Shown: positions 25,172 to 34,761, counted from the first letter of the stretch. The stretch is 48,545 bases of DNA from Nodosilinea sp. LEGE 06152 (GCF_015207525.1 NZ_JADEWR010000002.1:78732-127276); one strand, 5' to 3'. Made by a program: numbers and translations. Notes: generated by a model not told the origin, from the letters alone.

Positions 25172-26734
25172 ATGGTTAAGAGCATGAGAATTATGACGGT
25201 TCTAGTCTGTGAGGGGCTGAGGATGGGGTTTGCCCTGGGGCTGGTAGCCCTTGCCCTACCCGCTCTAGCAGAAACTTTACCGTTGGCAGAACCACCGTCA
25301 GAGGCTGAACCCGCGATTCCAGACAGGGGTGATTTAGGAGATGCTGAGATCGTCAACCTGACGCTGCCCGACCTGCTCAACCTCACCCTGGAGGGCAATC
25401 GCGAGTTGCGCAACCAGGCGCTAGAGCGAATTGTGCAACGGCAGCAGCTCTCCGCCGCCGAGCAGACCTTTAACCCTCGCTTCACCCCAACCATTCGGGC
25501 AGACGCGGCTCGTAGCCGGTTCAGTAACGGTGGTGATGCCACCGATGAAAGCTTAGGGTCGGTGCTGCTGGGGGGCGATCGCACCGACTTTGACCAGGAG
25601 GTGCGCCTCGATACCGCCCTCACCACCCGCCTGGGCACCAGCTTTGAGCTGGGCCTCACGCCCTTCGAGGGCGGTCAGGCGCTTCAGTTTCGAGTCAGTC
25701 AGCCGCTGCTGCGGGGCTTTGGCCGGGCCGTCAACGAGGCCCCGCTCAACCAGGCCCGCCTGGGCGAAACCCGCAACCAGCTGGCCCTGCGCGGCACCTT
25801 GATCAATACGCTGACCACAGCCATTCTCGGCTATAACGACTTGATCAATGCCCAAGCCCAGGTAGAGATTCAGGCCCAGGCCCTAGAACGGCGGCAGCGA
25901 CAGCTAGAAATTTTGCAGGCTTTGGTGCAGGCGGGACGGCGCGCCCCCATCGACCTGTTCGACCCTGAGCGATCGCTAGCCGATGCCCAGCGCAACCTAG
26001 TCGAAGCCCGCAACCGGCTCGACCAGGCCAACAGCACCCTGCTCAACCTAATTGGCACGGACGCCGATCTGCGCTTTGTGGCTTCAGTAGATGCGATCGC
26101 CCAGCTCTTTACCGCCGCCGCCGCCCAGGTCGCCACCTATGAGTCTGAAGAATTAGTGGCGCTGGCCCTGGCCCAGCGCACTGACTACCGCCAGGCCCAG
26201 CTACAGCGGCAGCAGCAGGAGCTAGACCTGTTGGTAGCTCGCGACAACCTGCGCTGGCAGCTCAACGCCGTGGCCGATGGCACCCTGGGCGACAGCGATC
26301 GCAGTGCTGTCGGGCTGGTCGCCACGCGCACCTTTGGCGACCCCGCGCCCGAAACCAGCCGCGTCGCCAGCGACATTGCCCTGCAGCAGCAGGACAACAC
26401 CCTGGCCCAGCTGCAGGATCAAATTCGCAACGATGTGATTGCCGGACTGAACGAGGCCCAGGCCAGCCTGCTCCAGGTGGAGGCCGCCGAGCGAGCCACC
26501 CTCAACGCCCGTCGCCAGCTCGAAGCCGACCAGGCCCAGTTTCGCCTGGGGCGCGGCGGGGTCACCCTGTTTCAGCTAATCAACCAGGAAGAATCGCTGG
26601 TGAATGCCCAAACCAACGAACTCGCCGCCCGCATTGCCTTTCTCAATACCGTCGCTCAGCTAGAGCAAACCGTGGGCATTACGCTAGAGCGCTGGGCAGG
26701 AGACATCGAGCTGGGGCGGGAGGAATGGGAGTAG
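25172..26734 (+). CDS. TolC family outer-membrane efflux protein
   Basis: A 520-residue outer-membrane channel subunit. The signal peptide is within the first ~33 residues (MGFALGLVALALPALAETL). Two repeated TolC-type halves follow: LTLPDLLNLTLEGNRELRNQALE starts the first, and the second includes ELVALALAQRTDYRQAQLQRQQQELDLLVARDNL (shown to locate it: ELVALALAQRTDYRQAQ). Long Gln/Ala/Arg coiled coils would form the periplasmic tunnel. The C-terminal half has the FRLGRGGVTLFQLINQEESL motif. In-frame ATGs at 25172, 25184 and 25193 make the start uncertain by a few residues. It is the expected outer-membrane partner of the upstream ABC exporter although 885 bp of repeats and the GIY-YIG gene intervene. 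Confidence 0.93.
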   Translation: MVKSMRIMTVLVCEGLRMGFALGLVALALPALAETLPLAEPPSEAEPAIPDRGDLGDAEIVNLTLPDLLNLTLEGNRELRNQALERIVQRQQLSAAEQTFNPRFTPTIRADAARSRFSNGGDATDESLGSVLLGGDRTDFDQEVRLDTALTTRLGTSFELGLTPFEGGQALQFRVSQPLLRGFGRAVNEAPLNQARLGETRNQLALRGTLINTLTTAILGYNDLINAQAQVEIQAQALERRQRQLEILQALVQAGRRAPIDLFDPERSLADAQRNLVEARNRLDQANSTLLNLIGTDADLRFVASVDAIAQLFTAAAAQVATYESEELVALALAQRTDYRQAQLQRQQQELDLLVARDNLRWQLNAVADGTLGDSDRSAVGLVATRTFGDPAPETSRVASDIALQQQDNTLAQLQDQIRNDVIAGLNEAQASLLQVEAAERATLNARRQLEADQAQFRLGRGGVTLFQLINQEESLVNAQTNELAARIAFLNTVAQLEQTVGITLERWAGDIELGREEWE

Positions 26735-26802
26735 GTGCCCTACCTTTCTCACCCACAAGGCGGCATGATTAGACATGTAAGCTTTTCTAACGTGAGGACC
26801 GT

Positions 26803-27393
26803 ATGCTGGGGCGAATTCAACTGGGGCGCTTTAACCTGAGTCTGGTGCTGCTAGCGGTGGGAGGGGTGCTCACCATTGTGGGCTTTGTGGCCTACTTTCA
26901 AGACAACTCAACTCTTAACCTGGTCGGGTTTTTCTACGGCATTCCCGTGCTGCTGGGCGGGCTGGCGCTGCGGGCGGCGGAGCTAGAGCCTGCGCCCTAC
27001 ACCCAGCCCACTTCTCCCGATATCCTCAAGCTGCGCGAAGAGCAGGCCACCCCTACCCAAAACCAGGTGCGCCAGGATGTCACCCGCTACCGCTACGGCC
27101 AGGAGGCCCATCTGGATGTCGCCCTGCAAAAGCTAGGGCTGAGCCCGTCGGGGCAGGAGTGCCCTGAACTCAGCGGCCTCCATGAAACAGAACACGACGG
27201 CAGCTATGCCCTGGTGCTGGAGTTTGATTCGTCCACGGTGCCCTTTTCCACCTGGGTAGAGAAAAAAGCCAAAATCGAATCGTTCTTTGGCCCCAACGTG
27301 CGTGCCGAACTGAGCCAGCCAGCCGAAGACCAGGTCAATTTGGCCCTGATCACCCAGCTAGAACCGGCCACCCCTGCTCCAGTAGAAGCCTGA
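26803..27393 (+). CDS. DUF2854 family protein
   Basis: A 196-residue membrane protein matching, from memory, DUF2854, a family shared by cyanobacteria and chloroplasts. Two N-terminal helices (LSLVLLAVGGVLTIVGFVAYF and LVGFFYGIPVLLGGLALRAAEL) form a hairpin; they are followed by PYTQPTSPDILKLREEQATPTQNQVRQDVTRYRYG, of which the invariant-looking part is RQDVTRYRYGQEAHLD. A soluble alpha/beta domain closes it. Function unknown; the phototroph-limited distribution suggests a thylakoid or plasma-membrane role, which is inference. ATG 26803 has GTGAGG-type purines upstream. The next gene begins 16 bp after its stop, so the two may be an operon. Confidence 0.85.
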   Translation: MLGRIQLGRFNLSLVLLAVGGVLTIVGFVAYFQDNSTLNLVGFFYGIPVLLGGLALRAAELEPAPYTQPTSPDILKLREEQATPTQNQVRQDVTRYRYGQEAHLDVALQKLGLSPSGQECPELSGLHETEHDGSYALVLEFDSSTVPFSTWVEKKAKIESFFGPNVRAELSQPAEDQVNLALITQLEPATPAPVEA

Positions 27394-27409
27394 TTTTCGC
27401 CACTGCCCT

Positions 27410-28231
27410 ATGACTCGTCCCACTACATTGCCCCATAGTCGGCCCCAAGCCTGGGCTACGATTCGCGAAGCGTTTGGGAACCGACTCGGAACGAGTATCC
27501 GTCCCAGAATTGCCCCTGTTCTACGCTGCCTGGCCCTGGTTGCTTTCCTCTGGGGTCTAGCCGCCTGTGGTAGCCCGGCCCTACAGGCCAGCACCGACTA
27601 TCAAACCGTTGCCCCCAGCCCCGACGGCATTGGCCGCGTGTATCTAGGTCGCGAAATTGCCCAGACCATGGGCCACCAGGGTGCGGGCTGGCTCGATCGC
27701 CCCAGTCGAGCGTTGCAAGAGCGGCCCCAAGCGGCGATCGCAGCCCTCGATCTAGCCCCCACTGATATCGTGGCCGATATTGGCGCTGGCACCGGCTACT
27801 TCGCCCGCCGCATCGCCCCTCTGGTGCCCCAGGGCAAAGTGCTAGCCGTCGATATTCAGCCCGAAATGCTGGCCATGCTGCAGCAGGAACTCGAAGCCAA
27901 AGGGATTGAAAACGTAGAGCCCATTCTCGGCCAGATCGACAATCCCAACCTGCCCCCAAGTTCAATTGATCTGGCGCTGATGGTCGATGCCTACCACGAG
28001 TTTGCCTACCCCCGCGAGATAATGCAGGGTGTGGTGGCCGCCCTCAAACCCGGCGGACGGGTCGTGCTAGCCGAGTACCGAGCCGAAAACCCGCTGGTAA
28101 TGATCAAACGCCTACACAAGATGAGCGTAGCCCAGGTGCGCCGCGAAATGGCTGCCGTGGGTCTGGAGTGGATCAAAACTGACGACATCCTGCCCGAGCA
28201 GCATCTGTTGTTTTTTCAGAAGCAGGCTTGA
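27410..28231 (+). CDS. class I SAM methyltransferase with lipoprotein-like N-terminus
   Basis: A 273-residue protein. Residues ~98-240 are a SAM-dependent methyltransferase: motif I VADIGAGTGYFARR, the acidic end of beta-2 (VLAVDIQPEM), and post-motifs FDxA-like LALMVDAYHEFAYP and LKPGGRVVLAEYR. Unusually, residues ~37-54 (CLALVAFLWGLAAC) read as a hydrophobic segment with a lipobox, preceded by 36 residues containing several Arg. The segment YQTVAPSPDGIGRVYLGREIAQTMG between is typical of a group of exported-looking methyltransferases in bacteria. A SAM enzyme outside the cytoplasm would lack substrate, so the topology deserves care. It is 16 bp after DUF2854 and 58 bp before the CyanoP gene. 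Confidence 0.88.
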   Translation: MTRPTTLPHSRPQAWATIREAFGNRLGTSIRPRIAPVLRCLALVAFLWGLAACGSPALQASTDYQTVAPSPDGIGRVYLGREIAQTMGHQGAGWLDRPSRALQERPQAAIAALDLAPTDIVADIGAGTGYFARRIAPLVPQGKVLAVDIQPEMLAMLQQELEAKGIENVEPILGQIDNPNLPPSSIDLALMVDAYHEFAYPREIMQGVVAALKPGGRVVLAEYRAENPLVMIKRLHKMSVAQVRREMAAVGLEWIKTDDILPEQHLLFFQKQA

Positions 28232-28289
28232 GCAGCCCGTGTGAGACAATTAACAATTATTGCTGATCGTGATCCAAGGACGTCGACCC

Positions 28290-28832
28290 ATGCTGAAGCG
28301 GCTGGCTACAGTGCTTTTAATTGTTTTCGCTGTTACCCTCCAGAGCTGTGTGGCCGGCGGCGGCGGGCTACAGGCCTACGCCGACCAGTACTCGGGCTAC
28401 GAGTTTATGTACCCTACCGGCTGGGTTGAGGTCAACGTGCCTGGGGCCGCCGACGTCGTGTTCCACGACATCATTCACGAGACCGAAAACGTCAGCGTGG
28501 TGGTCAGCGACGTACCCGAGGGCAAAGACCTCGACGATCTCGGCACCCCCACCGAAGTCGGCTACAAACTCTCCAAGAGCTTTAGCGCCCTGGCGGGCAA
28601 CGAGAGCAGCGTAGACCTGCTCAGCGCTCAGCGCATTAGCACCGCCGACGACAAGACCTACTACATTCTCGAATATCTGGCCGACCTGCCCGCTGGGCAG
28701 CGCCACAACCTGGCCAGCGCCATTGTGCGGCGGGGCAAGCTCTACACCTTCAACGCCTCCACCGACGAGGGCCGCTGGGAAAAGGTCAAAGACATGATGA
28801 AGCAGTCGGTGGCCTCCTTTAAGGTGTCGTAA
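28290..28832 (+). CDS. psbP: photosystem II oxygen-evolving complex protein PsbP (CyanoP)
   Basis: A 180-residue cyanobacterial PsbP homologue. The signal peptide ends in QSC with Cys20 as the predicted lipidation site, as in other CyanoP proteins. The mature domain starts LQAYADQYSGYEFMYPTGWVEVN and includes VFHDIIHETENVSVVVSDV, GTPTEVGYKL and the C-terminal TDEGRWEKVKDMMKQSVASF. CyanoP is a luminal lipoprotein involved in early PSII assembly. The start is ATG 28290 with AAGGA at 28276-28280; a GTG/ATG upstream extension (28260) breaks the signal peptide and is unlikely. An inverted repeat follows the stop. Confidence 0.95.
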   Translation: MLKRLATVLLIVFAVTLQSCVAGGGGLQAYADQYSGYEFMYPTGWVEVNVPGAADVVFHDIIHETENVSVVVSDVPEGKDLDDLGTPTEVGYKLSKSFSALAGNESSVDLLSAQRISTADDKTYYILEYLADLPAGQRHNLASAIVRRGKLYTFNASTDEGRWEKVKDMMKQSVASFKVS

Positions 28833-28836
28833 CTTT

Positions 28837-28902
28837 AGAAACCGGGTTTCTTGGCCTGACCCTCCTATTGTCCTGATTTATCTGAGTAGAAACCCGGTTT
28901 CT
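28837..28902. repeat. inverted repeat AGAAACCGGGTTTCT
   Basis: A 15-bp sequence at 28837-28851 and its exact complement at 28888-28902 are separated by 36 bp. The arm is itself nearly palindromic. It is one of the commonest dispersed repeats of filamentous cyanobacteria, as I recall, and sits between psbP and maf, where it may also terminate transcription. Confidence 0.9.
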
Positions 28903-28912
28903 GACGACAGCC

Positions 28913-29509
28913 ATGCCGACCTCTCCTCGCCCTCAATTCGTACTTGCCTCAGCCTCTAAGGGTCGCCGCCTGCTGCTGGTGGGGGCGGGCATTCACCCCT
29001 TTGTCTGCCCCAGCAACTTTGATGAAGACCAGGTCGCGCTCACGGCCCCGCCCAGCTACGTCGCCACCCTGGCCCGCTGCAAGGCCGAGTCAGTCGCGCC
29101 CCAGTTTTCTAGCGCGCTGGTGCTGGGCTGCGACTCAGTGATGGCCTTTCAGGGCAAAATCTACGGCAAGCCTGAGGATAGAGCCGATGCGATCGCCCGT
29201 TGGCAGGCAATGCGAGGCAACATCGGCGAAATTCACACCGGTCACGCCCTGATTGCCCCTAGCGGCATTACCCTGGTGCGCAGCGCCGTAACGCGAGTTT
29301 ACTTTGCCGACATCGACAATGCCACCATTGAGGCCTACGTCGACTCAGGTGAGCCGCTAGCCTGCGCCGGAGCGTTTTCAATCGACGGCAAAGGCGGCAT
29401 GTTCATCGAAAAAATTGAGGGCTGCCACACCAACGTCATTGGCCTCAGCCTGCCCCTGCTGCGGGTCATGCTAGAAGAACTGGGCTACCGGGCCACAGAG
29501 TTCTGGTAG
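28913..29509 (+). CDS. maf: Maf family nucleotide pyrophosphatase
   Basis: A 198-residue Maf/Ham1-fold enzyme that hydrolyses non-canonical or methylated nucleoside triphosphates. Motifs: [14 protein letters not shown] at the N-terminus (substrate loop), [29 protein letters not shown] with the catalytic Asp, IHTGHALI, and [34 protein letters not shown] (hallmark part [12 protein letters not shown]). Length is typical. ATG 28913. It starts right after the inverted repeat and is followed by the acpP region. Confidence 0.93.
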   Translation: MPTSPRPQFVLASASKGRRLLLVGAGIHPFVCPSNFDEDQVALTAPPSYVATLARCKAESVAPQFSSALVLGCDSVMAFQGKIYGKPEDRADAIARWQAMRGNIGEIHTGHALIAPSGITLVRSAVTRVYFADIDNATIEAYVDSGEPLACAGAFSIDGKGGMFIEKIEGCHTNVIGLSLPLLRVMLEELGYRATEFW

Positions 29510-29668
29510 GGTTCTTTTTACGATACTTTTTTCCGATACTATGGAGGAATGCTCAAAATTGGGCGGCCTTATGCTGGGGCTTGACGTCAGATACTCGTCT
29601 CGATGGGGTCGCAGGATGATAAGGTTTTTTGTTGTCGATTAATCCGTACAAAGAGGCGTTGGAGAACC

Positions 29669-29911
29669 ATGAGCGCAGAGACTTTTGAAAAGGTCAAAAA
29701 GATTGTCAGCGAGCAGCTAGGGGTTGAAGAGGCTGACGTTAAACCCGAAGCTAGCTTTGCCAACGACCTGGGCGCTGATTCTCTCGATACTGTAGAGCTA
29801 GTCATGGCCCTGGAAGAAGAATTCGGCATCGAAATTCCTGACGAAGCGGCCGAGGGCATTGCCACCGTGCAGGATGCCGTTAATTTCATCGAAGAAAAAG
29901 CAGCAGCCTAG
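29669..29911 (+). CDS. acpP: acyl carrier protein
   Basis: An 80-residue ACP. The phosphopantetheine-attachment Ser38 sits in the DSL motif ([29 protein letters not shown]; core [13 protein letters not shown]). The highly acidic helices II-III are as expected for docking to fatty-acid enzymes. ATG 29669 has GGAG at 29661-29664; an in-frame extension to 29603 has no family match. It precedes fabF by 171 bp; the acpP-fabF order is widely conserved in bacteria. A weak hairpin (29910-29929) follows the stop and may set the ACP:FabF expression ratio. Confidence 0.97.
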   Translation: MSAETFEKVKKIVSEQLGVEEADVKPEASFANDLGADSLDTVELVMALEEEFGIEIPDEAAEGIATVQDAVNFIEEKAAA

Positions 29912-30082
29912 GCCGTTATTCCCAGGCCTTTCAGCCAGCGGATTGGGTTAGGGATTGAGAACTGGGGTGTCAGGTTCAAAGGATAAGGCAAGTCTGCAAC
30001 CTCAAACCTGACCCCTCAAACTCTGCCCTAACCCACTGCCAACCCCCTTTAAAATTTCCCTGGTTTTACCCCACATTTGGTT

Positions 30083-31336
30083 ATGGCAAACTCCGACTCA
30101 AAGCGCGTTGTGGTAACTGGCATGGATGCCATTACTCCCATTGGCAACAGTCTAGACGAGTACTGGGCAGGGCTGGTGGCCGGGCGTAGCGGCACCGATC
30201 GCATTACCCTCTTCGACCCGTCTCAGCACGCGTCGCAAATTGCCGCCGAAGTGAAAGGGTTTGACCCAGGCGAATTTCTTGACAGAAAAGAAGTCAAGCG
30301 CATGGACCGCTTCTCCCAGTTTGCGGTGATTGCGGGTCAGCGCGCCCTGGCTCACTCCGGGCTGGCCATTACCGACCTCAACGCTGAGCAAATTGGCACC
30401 TGTATCGGCTCCGGCATTGGCGGCCTCAAGGTGCTCGAGGACCAGCAGGAAATTTACCTGAATCGGGGGCCTAGCCGGTGTAGCCCCTTCATGATTCCGA
30501 TGATGATCGCCAACATGGCGGCCGGGCTGACCGCCATTCATACCGGCGCTAAGGGGCCGAGTACCTGCCCCGTCACCGCCTGTGCCGCCGGGTCTAACGC
30601 CATCGGCGACGCCTTTCGGCTAATTCAAAACGGCTACGCCCAAGCGATGATCTGCGGCGGTACCGAGGCGGCGGTGACCCCCCTGTCGGTGGCGGGGTTT
30701 GCCTCCGCCCGTGCCCTCTCTACCCGCAACGATGACCCCACCACGGCCAGTCGCCCCTTCGACAAGTCCCGCGACGGCTTTGTGATTGGCGAAGGTTGCG
30801 GCATTCTTATCCTCGAAGAGCTGCAGCACGCCCTCAGCCGGGGGGCCACCATTTACGGCGAGATTGTCGGTTACGGCATGACCTGCGACGCCTACCACAT
30901 GACGGCCCCCGTGCCCGGTGGCGAAGGGGCGGCCCGCTGCATTCAGCTGGCCCTCAAGGATGCTGGGGTGTCGCCGAGCGAGATTAGCTACATCAACGCT
31001 CACGGCACCAGCACCGGAGCCAACGACCCCACCGAAACCCAGGCCATCAAGACGGCCCTGGGAGAGGCCGCCTACAAGGTAGCGGTGAGTTCGACTAAGT
31101 CGATGACCGGGCACCTGCTGGGTGGCTCTGGGGGCATTGAGGCGGTGGCGACCTGTTTGGCGATCGCCAACGATGTGGCCCCACCGACGATCAACCTGCA
31201 CGACCCCGATGTCGACTGCGATCTCGACTATATTCCCAACCAGAGCCGCCCAATGCCTATCGAAGTGGCCATCTCCAATTCCTTTGGATTTGGTGGCCAC
31301 AACGTCACCCTGGTATTTAAGAAATACCGTAGCTAG
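30083..31336 (+). CDS. fabF: beta-ketoacyl-ACP synthase II
   Basis: A 417-residue KAS II condensing enzyme of fatty-acid elongation. The catalytic triad is visible: Cys in CPVTACAAGSNAIGDAF (the second Cys, TACAAGS), His in NAHGTSTGANDPTE, and His in MTGHLLGGSGGIEA. The C-terminal ISNSFGFGGHNVTLVFKK is canonical. Thiolase-fold dimer, cytoplasmic. ATG 30083 is chosen over an in-frame TTG at 30077. It works with the upstream AcpP. Downstream tkt is 253 bp away; that gap shows no gene or clear terminator. Confidence 0.97.
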   Translation: MANSDSKRVVVTGMDAITPIGNSLDEYWAGLVAGRSGTDRITLFDPSQHASQIAAEVKGFDPGEFLDRKEVKRMDRFSQFAVIAGQRALAHSGLAITDLNAEQIGTCIGSGIGGLKVLEDQQEIYLNRGPSRCSPFMIPMMIANMAAGLTAIHTGAKGPSTCPVTACAAGSNAIGDAFRLIQNGYAQAMICGGTEAAVTPLSVAGFASARALSTRNDDPTTASRPFDKSRDGFVIGEGCGILILEELQHALSRGATIYGEIVGYGMTCDAYHMTAPVPGGEGAARCIQLALKDAGVSPSEISYINAHGTSTGANDPTETQAIKTALGEAAYKVAVSSTKSMTGHLLGGSGGIEAVATCLAIANDVAPPTINLHDPDVDCDLDYIPNQSRPMPIEVAISNSFGFGGHNVTLVFKKYRS

Positions 31337-31589
31337 AGCTACAGATTGGTAGGTATAATGACCTAAAGCGTGCCCCAAAAAATTGCCCATAGGAACCCGA
31401 GCGTTGTGCCTTGCCTAACCAGGGGGTATTGACAATCGTCTGGTTGCGGGGTCTGCTGAAAGGCAAAGGCAATGTGTGTGGTGTCTTGTGTGTGGCCTTG
31501 ATTTACTCAGGCCGATGACCGTATTAGCCCCTGGGCTACCTCTAGTGCTGCGTGCTGCTCCGAAAACCCGTCGTTAAGCTGTTGAACCT

Positions 31590-33596
31590 ATGGCTGTTGC
31601 AACCCAATCCCTGGAAGAACTCTGTATTAATTCCATTCGCTTTTTAGCGATTGATGCGGTGGAAAAGGCCAAGTCTGGCCACCCCGGTCTGCCGATGGGC
31701 GCTGCTCCTATGGCCTACGTGCTGTGGGATAAGTTCATGCGGTTTAACCCCAAAAACCCCTACTGGTTTAACCGCGATCGCTTTGTGCTGTCGGCGGGCC
31801 ACGGCTGCATGCTCCAGTACGCCCTGCTCTACCTGACCGGCTACGACAGTGTGACGCTGGACGACCTCAAACAGTTCCGCCAGTGGGGCGCTCGCACCCC
31901 CGGCCACCCCGAGAACTTCGAGACCCCCGGCGTCGAAGTGACCACTGGCCCTCTGGGTCAGGGCATCGCCAACGCCGTGGGTCTGGCCATGGCCGAAGCG
32001 CACCTAGCTGCCAAGTTCAACAAGCCCGACTGCACCCTGGTTGACCACTACACCTACGTGATTTTGGGCGACGGCTGCAATATGGAGGGCGTCTCTGGCG
32101 AGGCCTGCTCCCTGGGTGGTCACCTGGGTCTGGGCAAGCTAATTGCCCTCTACGACGACAACCACATCTCCATTGATGGCTCGACCGATATCTCCTTCAC
32201 CGAAGATGTGGCCAAGCGCTTTGAGGCCTACGGCTGGCACGTGCAGCACGTGGAGAACGGCAACACCGATTTGGATGCGATCGCCAAGGCCATCGAAACT
32301 GCCAAATCGGTCACCGATCGCCCCTCGATGATCAAAGTCACCACCACCATCGGCTACGGTTCGCCCAACAAGCAAAACACGGCCGGCGTTCACGGCGCAG
32401 CCCTGGGCGGCGACGAGATCAAGCTCACCCGCGAAAACCTGGGCTGGAGCCAGGGCGAGTTTGAAGTGCCTGAAGACGCCCTCAACCACATGCGCAAAGC
32501 GGTCGAGCGCGGCGCTAACCTCCAGGCCGAGTGGGAAGAAACCCTGGCCACCTACCGCAGCAAGTACGCCGCCGAAGCGGCTGAGTTCGATCGCATGCTG
32601 GCGGGTAAGCTGCCCGAGGGCTGGGCCGACGCGCTGCCCACCTACACCCCCGAAGACAAAGCTCTGGCCACCCGCAAAAACTCTGAAGTCACCCTCAACG
32701 CGCTGGCTCCGGCTATCCCTGAGCTAATCGGCGGCTCCGCCGACCTCACCCACTCGAACCTGACCGAGCTGAAGATCTCCGGCAGCTTCCAGAAGGGTGC
32801 CTACGAAAACCGCAACCTGCGCTTCGGCGTTCGCGAGCACGGCATGGGCGCGATCTGCAACGGCATTGCCCTGCACAATTCGGGTCTGATTCCCTACTGC
32901 GCTACCTTCCTGGTGTTTGCCGACTACATGCGGGCGGCCATTCGCCTCTCGGCCCTCTCCCAGGCGGGCGTGATCTACGTTATGACCCACGACTCCATTG
33001 GTCTGGGCGAAGACGGCCCCACCCACCAGCCGGTGGAAACCATTGCCTCCCTGCGGGCCATCCCCAACTTGATCGTGATTCGCCCCGCCGACGGCACCGA
33101 AACCTCGGGGGCCTACAAGATCGCCGTAGAGCACCGCAAGACCCCGACGCTGATGGCCTTTAGCCGTCAAAACCTGCCCAACCTGCCCGGTTCTTCGATC
33201 GAAGGCGTGGCCAAGGGCGCTTATATTGTTGACGACTGCGACGGCACCCCCGACCTGATCCTGATCGGCACCGGCAGCGAGGTCAGCCTCTGCGTCGATG
33301 CGGCCAAGGAACTGCGGGCAGCGGGTACCCAGGTGCGGGTGGTCTCTATGCCCTCCTGGGAACTGTTTGACGCTCAAGACGCTGCCTACCAGGAGTCGGT
33401 GTTGCCCAAGGCGGTGACTAAGCGACTGGCGGTAGAAGCGGGTATCACCATGGGCTGGTGCCGCTATGTGGGTGCCGAAGGCGACGTGATTGGCGTCGAC
33501 CGCTTTGGGGCTTCTGCCCCCGGCGGCCTGGTGATGGAGAAGTTTGGCTTCACCGTGGAAAATGTGGTGAGCCGGGCTAAGGCGCTGCTGGGCTAA
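31590..33596 (+). CDS. tkt: transketolase
   Basis: A 668-residue ThDP enzyme of the Calvin cycle and pentose-phosphate pathway. It has the N-terminal [20 protein letters not shown], the [20 protein letters not shown]hDP/Mg motif (GDG...N), the pyrimidine-domain [18 protein letters not shown] with its catalytic Glu, and the [13 protein letters not shown] loop. The C-terminal domain includes [20 protein letters not shown]. Length matches bacterial Tkt. ATG 31590. The acpP-fabF-tkt gene order is, to my knowledge, shared with other cyanobacteria. A perfect palindromic terminator begins 23 bp after the stop. Confidence 0.98.
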   Translation: MAVATQSLEELCINSIRFLAIDAVEKAKSGHPGLPMGAAPMAYVLWDKFMRFNPKNPYWFNRDRFVLSAGHGCMLQYALLYLTGYDSVTLDDLKQFRQWGARTPGHPENFETPGVEVTTGPLGQGIANAVGLAMAEAHLAAKFNKPDCTLVDHYTYVILGDGCNMEGVSGEACSLGGHLGLGKLIALYDDNHISIDGSTDISFTEDVAKRFEAYGWHVQHVENGNTDLDAIAKAIETAKSVTDRPSMIKVTTTIGYGSPNKQNTAGVHGAALGGDEIKLTRENLGWSQGEFEVPEDALNHMRKAVERGANLQAEWEETLATYRSKYAAEAAEFDRMLAGKLPEGWADALPTYTPEDKALATRKNSEVTLNALAPAIPELIGGSADLTHSNLTELKISGSFQKGAYENRNLRFGVREHGMGAICNGIALHNSGLIPYCATFLVFADYMRAAIRLSALSQAGVIYVMTHDSIGLGEDGPTHQPVETIASLRAIPNLIVIRPADGTETSGAYKIAVEHRKTPTLMAFSRQNLPNLPGSSIEGVAKGAYIVDDCDGTPDLILIGTGSEVSLCVDAAKELRAAGTQVRVVSMPSWELFDAQDAAYQESVLPKAVTKRLAVEAGITMGWCRYVGAEGDVIGVDRFGASAPGGLVMEKFGFTVENVVSRAKALLG

Positions 33597-33618
33597 CGGT
33601 CTAGCTAGTTAATGTGTG

Positions 33619-33648
33619 AAAGGGGGGCGATCGCCCCCCTTTTGTTTT
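33619..33648 (+). terminator. tkt terminator built around a HIP1 octamer
   Basis: A perfect 24-bp palindrome (arm AAAGGGGGGCGA at 33619-33630, complement 33631-33642) is followed by a T-rich run. Its centre is GCGATCGC (33627-33634), so the HIP1 core forms the tip of the hairpin. Confidence 0.85.
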
Positions 33649-33679
33649 AGCTTTGCTACCTGATTGACTGGCGAAAGTT

Positions 33680-33815
33680 CTGCTGTAGGTTGGTATTGAG
33701 CGAAGCGTTCGCGTTGGCGAAGCCGCCCCTTTGGGGCTAGCGTCTCCAGAGGAGAAAACTCAATACCAGTAACGGTTTTGTTGGGTTAGGCTAACGCTAA
33801 CCCAACCTACAGCAG
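33680..33815. repeat. composite inverted-repeat element (MITE-like)
   Basis: Outer perfect 14-bp arms (CTGCTGTAGGTTGG at 33680-33693, complement 33802-33815) enclose nested arms (GGTATTGAG at 33692-33700, complement at 33759-33767), a GCTAGCGTCTCCAGAGGAG-type copy of the dispersed repeat, and a GTTAGGCTAACGCTAAC palindrome. It lies between tkt and the cupin gene at the left border of the accessory island. Confidence 0.8.
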
Positions 33816-33851
33816 CTTCAGCAATTCCTAATCACTCATGTAGGAGCAATT

Positions 33852-34316
33852 ATGTCACTTCCTTTGATTTTGCAACCGGGTGAAGGGCAAACAGTACAAA
33901 TCCGCACCAGTACTTGCACCTTCAAAGCAACAGGCCAAGAAACCCACGGGCACTTTGGTCTGTTTGAGTTTGTGATGGAACCTGGAACTGATGGCGCTAG
34001 CCCTCACATTCACAAAGAATTGACCGAAGCGTTTTATGTGGTGGAAGGCAATGTCGAACTTGTTTTGGGCGATCGCCGCATTGTTGCCGAACCGAAAACC
34101 TTCATTCTCGTACCGGAAAATACACCGCACGGATTCTCTAATGCTGGACAAACACCAGCAACACTGCTAATTCTGTTCTGTCCAGCAGATTCACGGGAGC
34201 AGTATTTTGAGGGACTGGCTGAACTGACCAAAGACGGACGAGAACCGACTCAAGCAGAGTTACTCGATTTAATGCAGCAGTTTGATCAATATCCGGCGAC
34301 TAATACTGATTCTTAA
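33852..34316 (+). CDS. cupin-domain protein
   Basis: A 154-residue single-domain cupin. Motif 1 is PHIHKELTEAFYVVEGNVEL, with His residues and Glu as metal ligands; motif 2 is VPENTPHGFSNAG. The C-terminal helices (EGLAELTKDGREPTQAELLDLMQQF) are typical of the quercetinase-like/ DUF-type small cupins of cyanobacteria and other bacteria. Function unassigned; metal-dependent enzyme or small-molecule sensor are options. ATG 33852 has AGGAGC at 33842-33847. Its AT-richer codon use differs from tkt, and it opens the accessory island. Confidence 0.9.
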   Translation: MSLPLILQPGEGQTVQIRTSTCTFKATGQETHGHFGLFEFVMEPGTDGASPHIHKELTEAFYVVEGNVELVLGDRRIVAEPKTFILVPENTPHGFSNAGQTPATLLILFCPADSREQYFEGLAELTKDGREPTQAELLDLMQQFDQYPATNTDS

Positions 34317-34365
34317 ATCGATAATGGCTCCTCAGGCCAATCACCGATGAATTGATTCCGCTCCG

Positions 34366-34761
34366 TTATGGAACAAAAAGACGACCAACACCCATCCAGG
34401 TTTCAATATCCAGCAGGATTTCGAGGATACGGTCAACACAACGGTTTCGGTAGACTCGATCTGCTAAAAATCGATCAGCGTCTGCAATTGTAATAACAGG
34501 GAAGGAATCTAGAGTATTTTCTTCTCGAAGCACTTGTTCTAGAGAGTCTTCGCCTTTCATGCTTCGGTTGGCCGTTAGCAAAATCATCTTATTTGACTGA
34601 GCAGTTCGCCAAACAACGCGATCGCTACTATCGATAGGTAAATTCATCTCCTTAAAGGTGATGAAACGGATCGAGACAAGCTCTAACCAACCTTGACTCG
34701 CAATATTGCCCAGTAAAATTTCTGCATGTCCTCCCAAGTTGTGATCAACCAGAAAATTCAT
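34366..34761 (-). CDS. DUF5615-like (PIN-like) putative toxin
   Basis: A 131-residue protein starting MNFLVDHNLGGHAEILLGNI, the DUF5615-style N-terminal strand with the acidic residue, and containing MILLTANRSMKGEDS. In cyanobacteria such proteins are often encoded next to a DUF433 protein and, I recall, sometimes mislabelled ACP S-malonyltransferase. A PIN-related nuclease role is inferred from fold and pairing only. Its start overlaps the DUF433 stop by 4 bp (34758-34761), indicating translational coupling. Second gene of a toxin-antitoxin-like pair in the accessory island. Confidence 0.75.
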   Translation of the reverse strand: MNFLVDHNLGGHAEILLGNIASQGWLELVSIRFITFKEMNLPIDSSDRVVWRTAQSNKMILLTANRSMKGEDSLEQVLREENTLDSFPVITIADADRFLADRVYRNRCVDRILEILLDIETWMGVGRLFVP

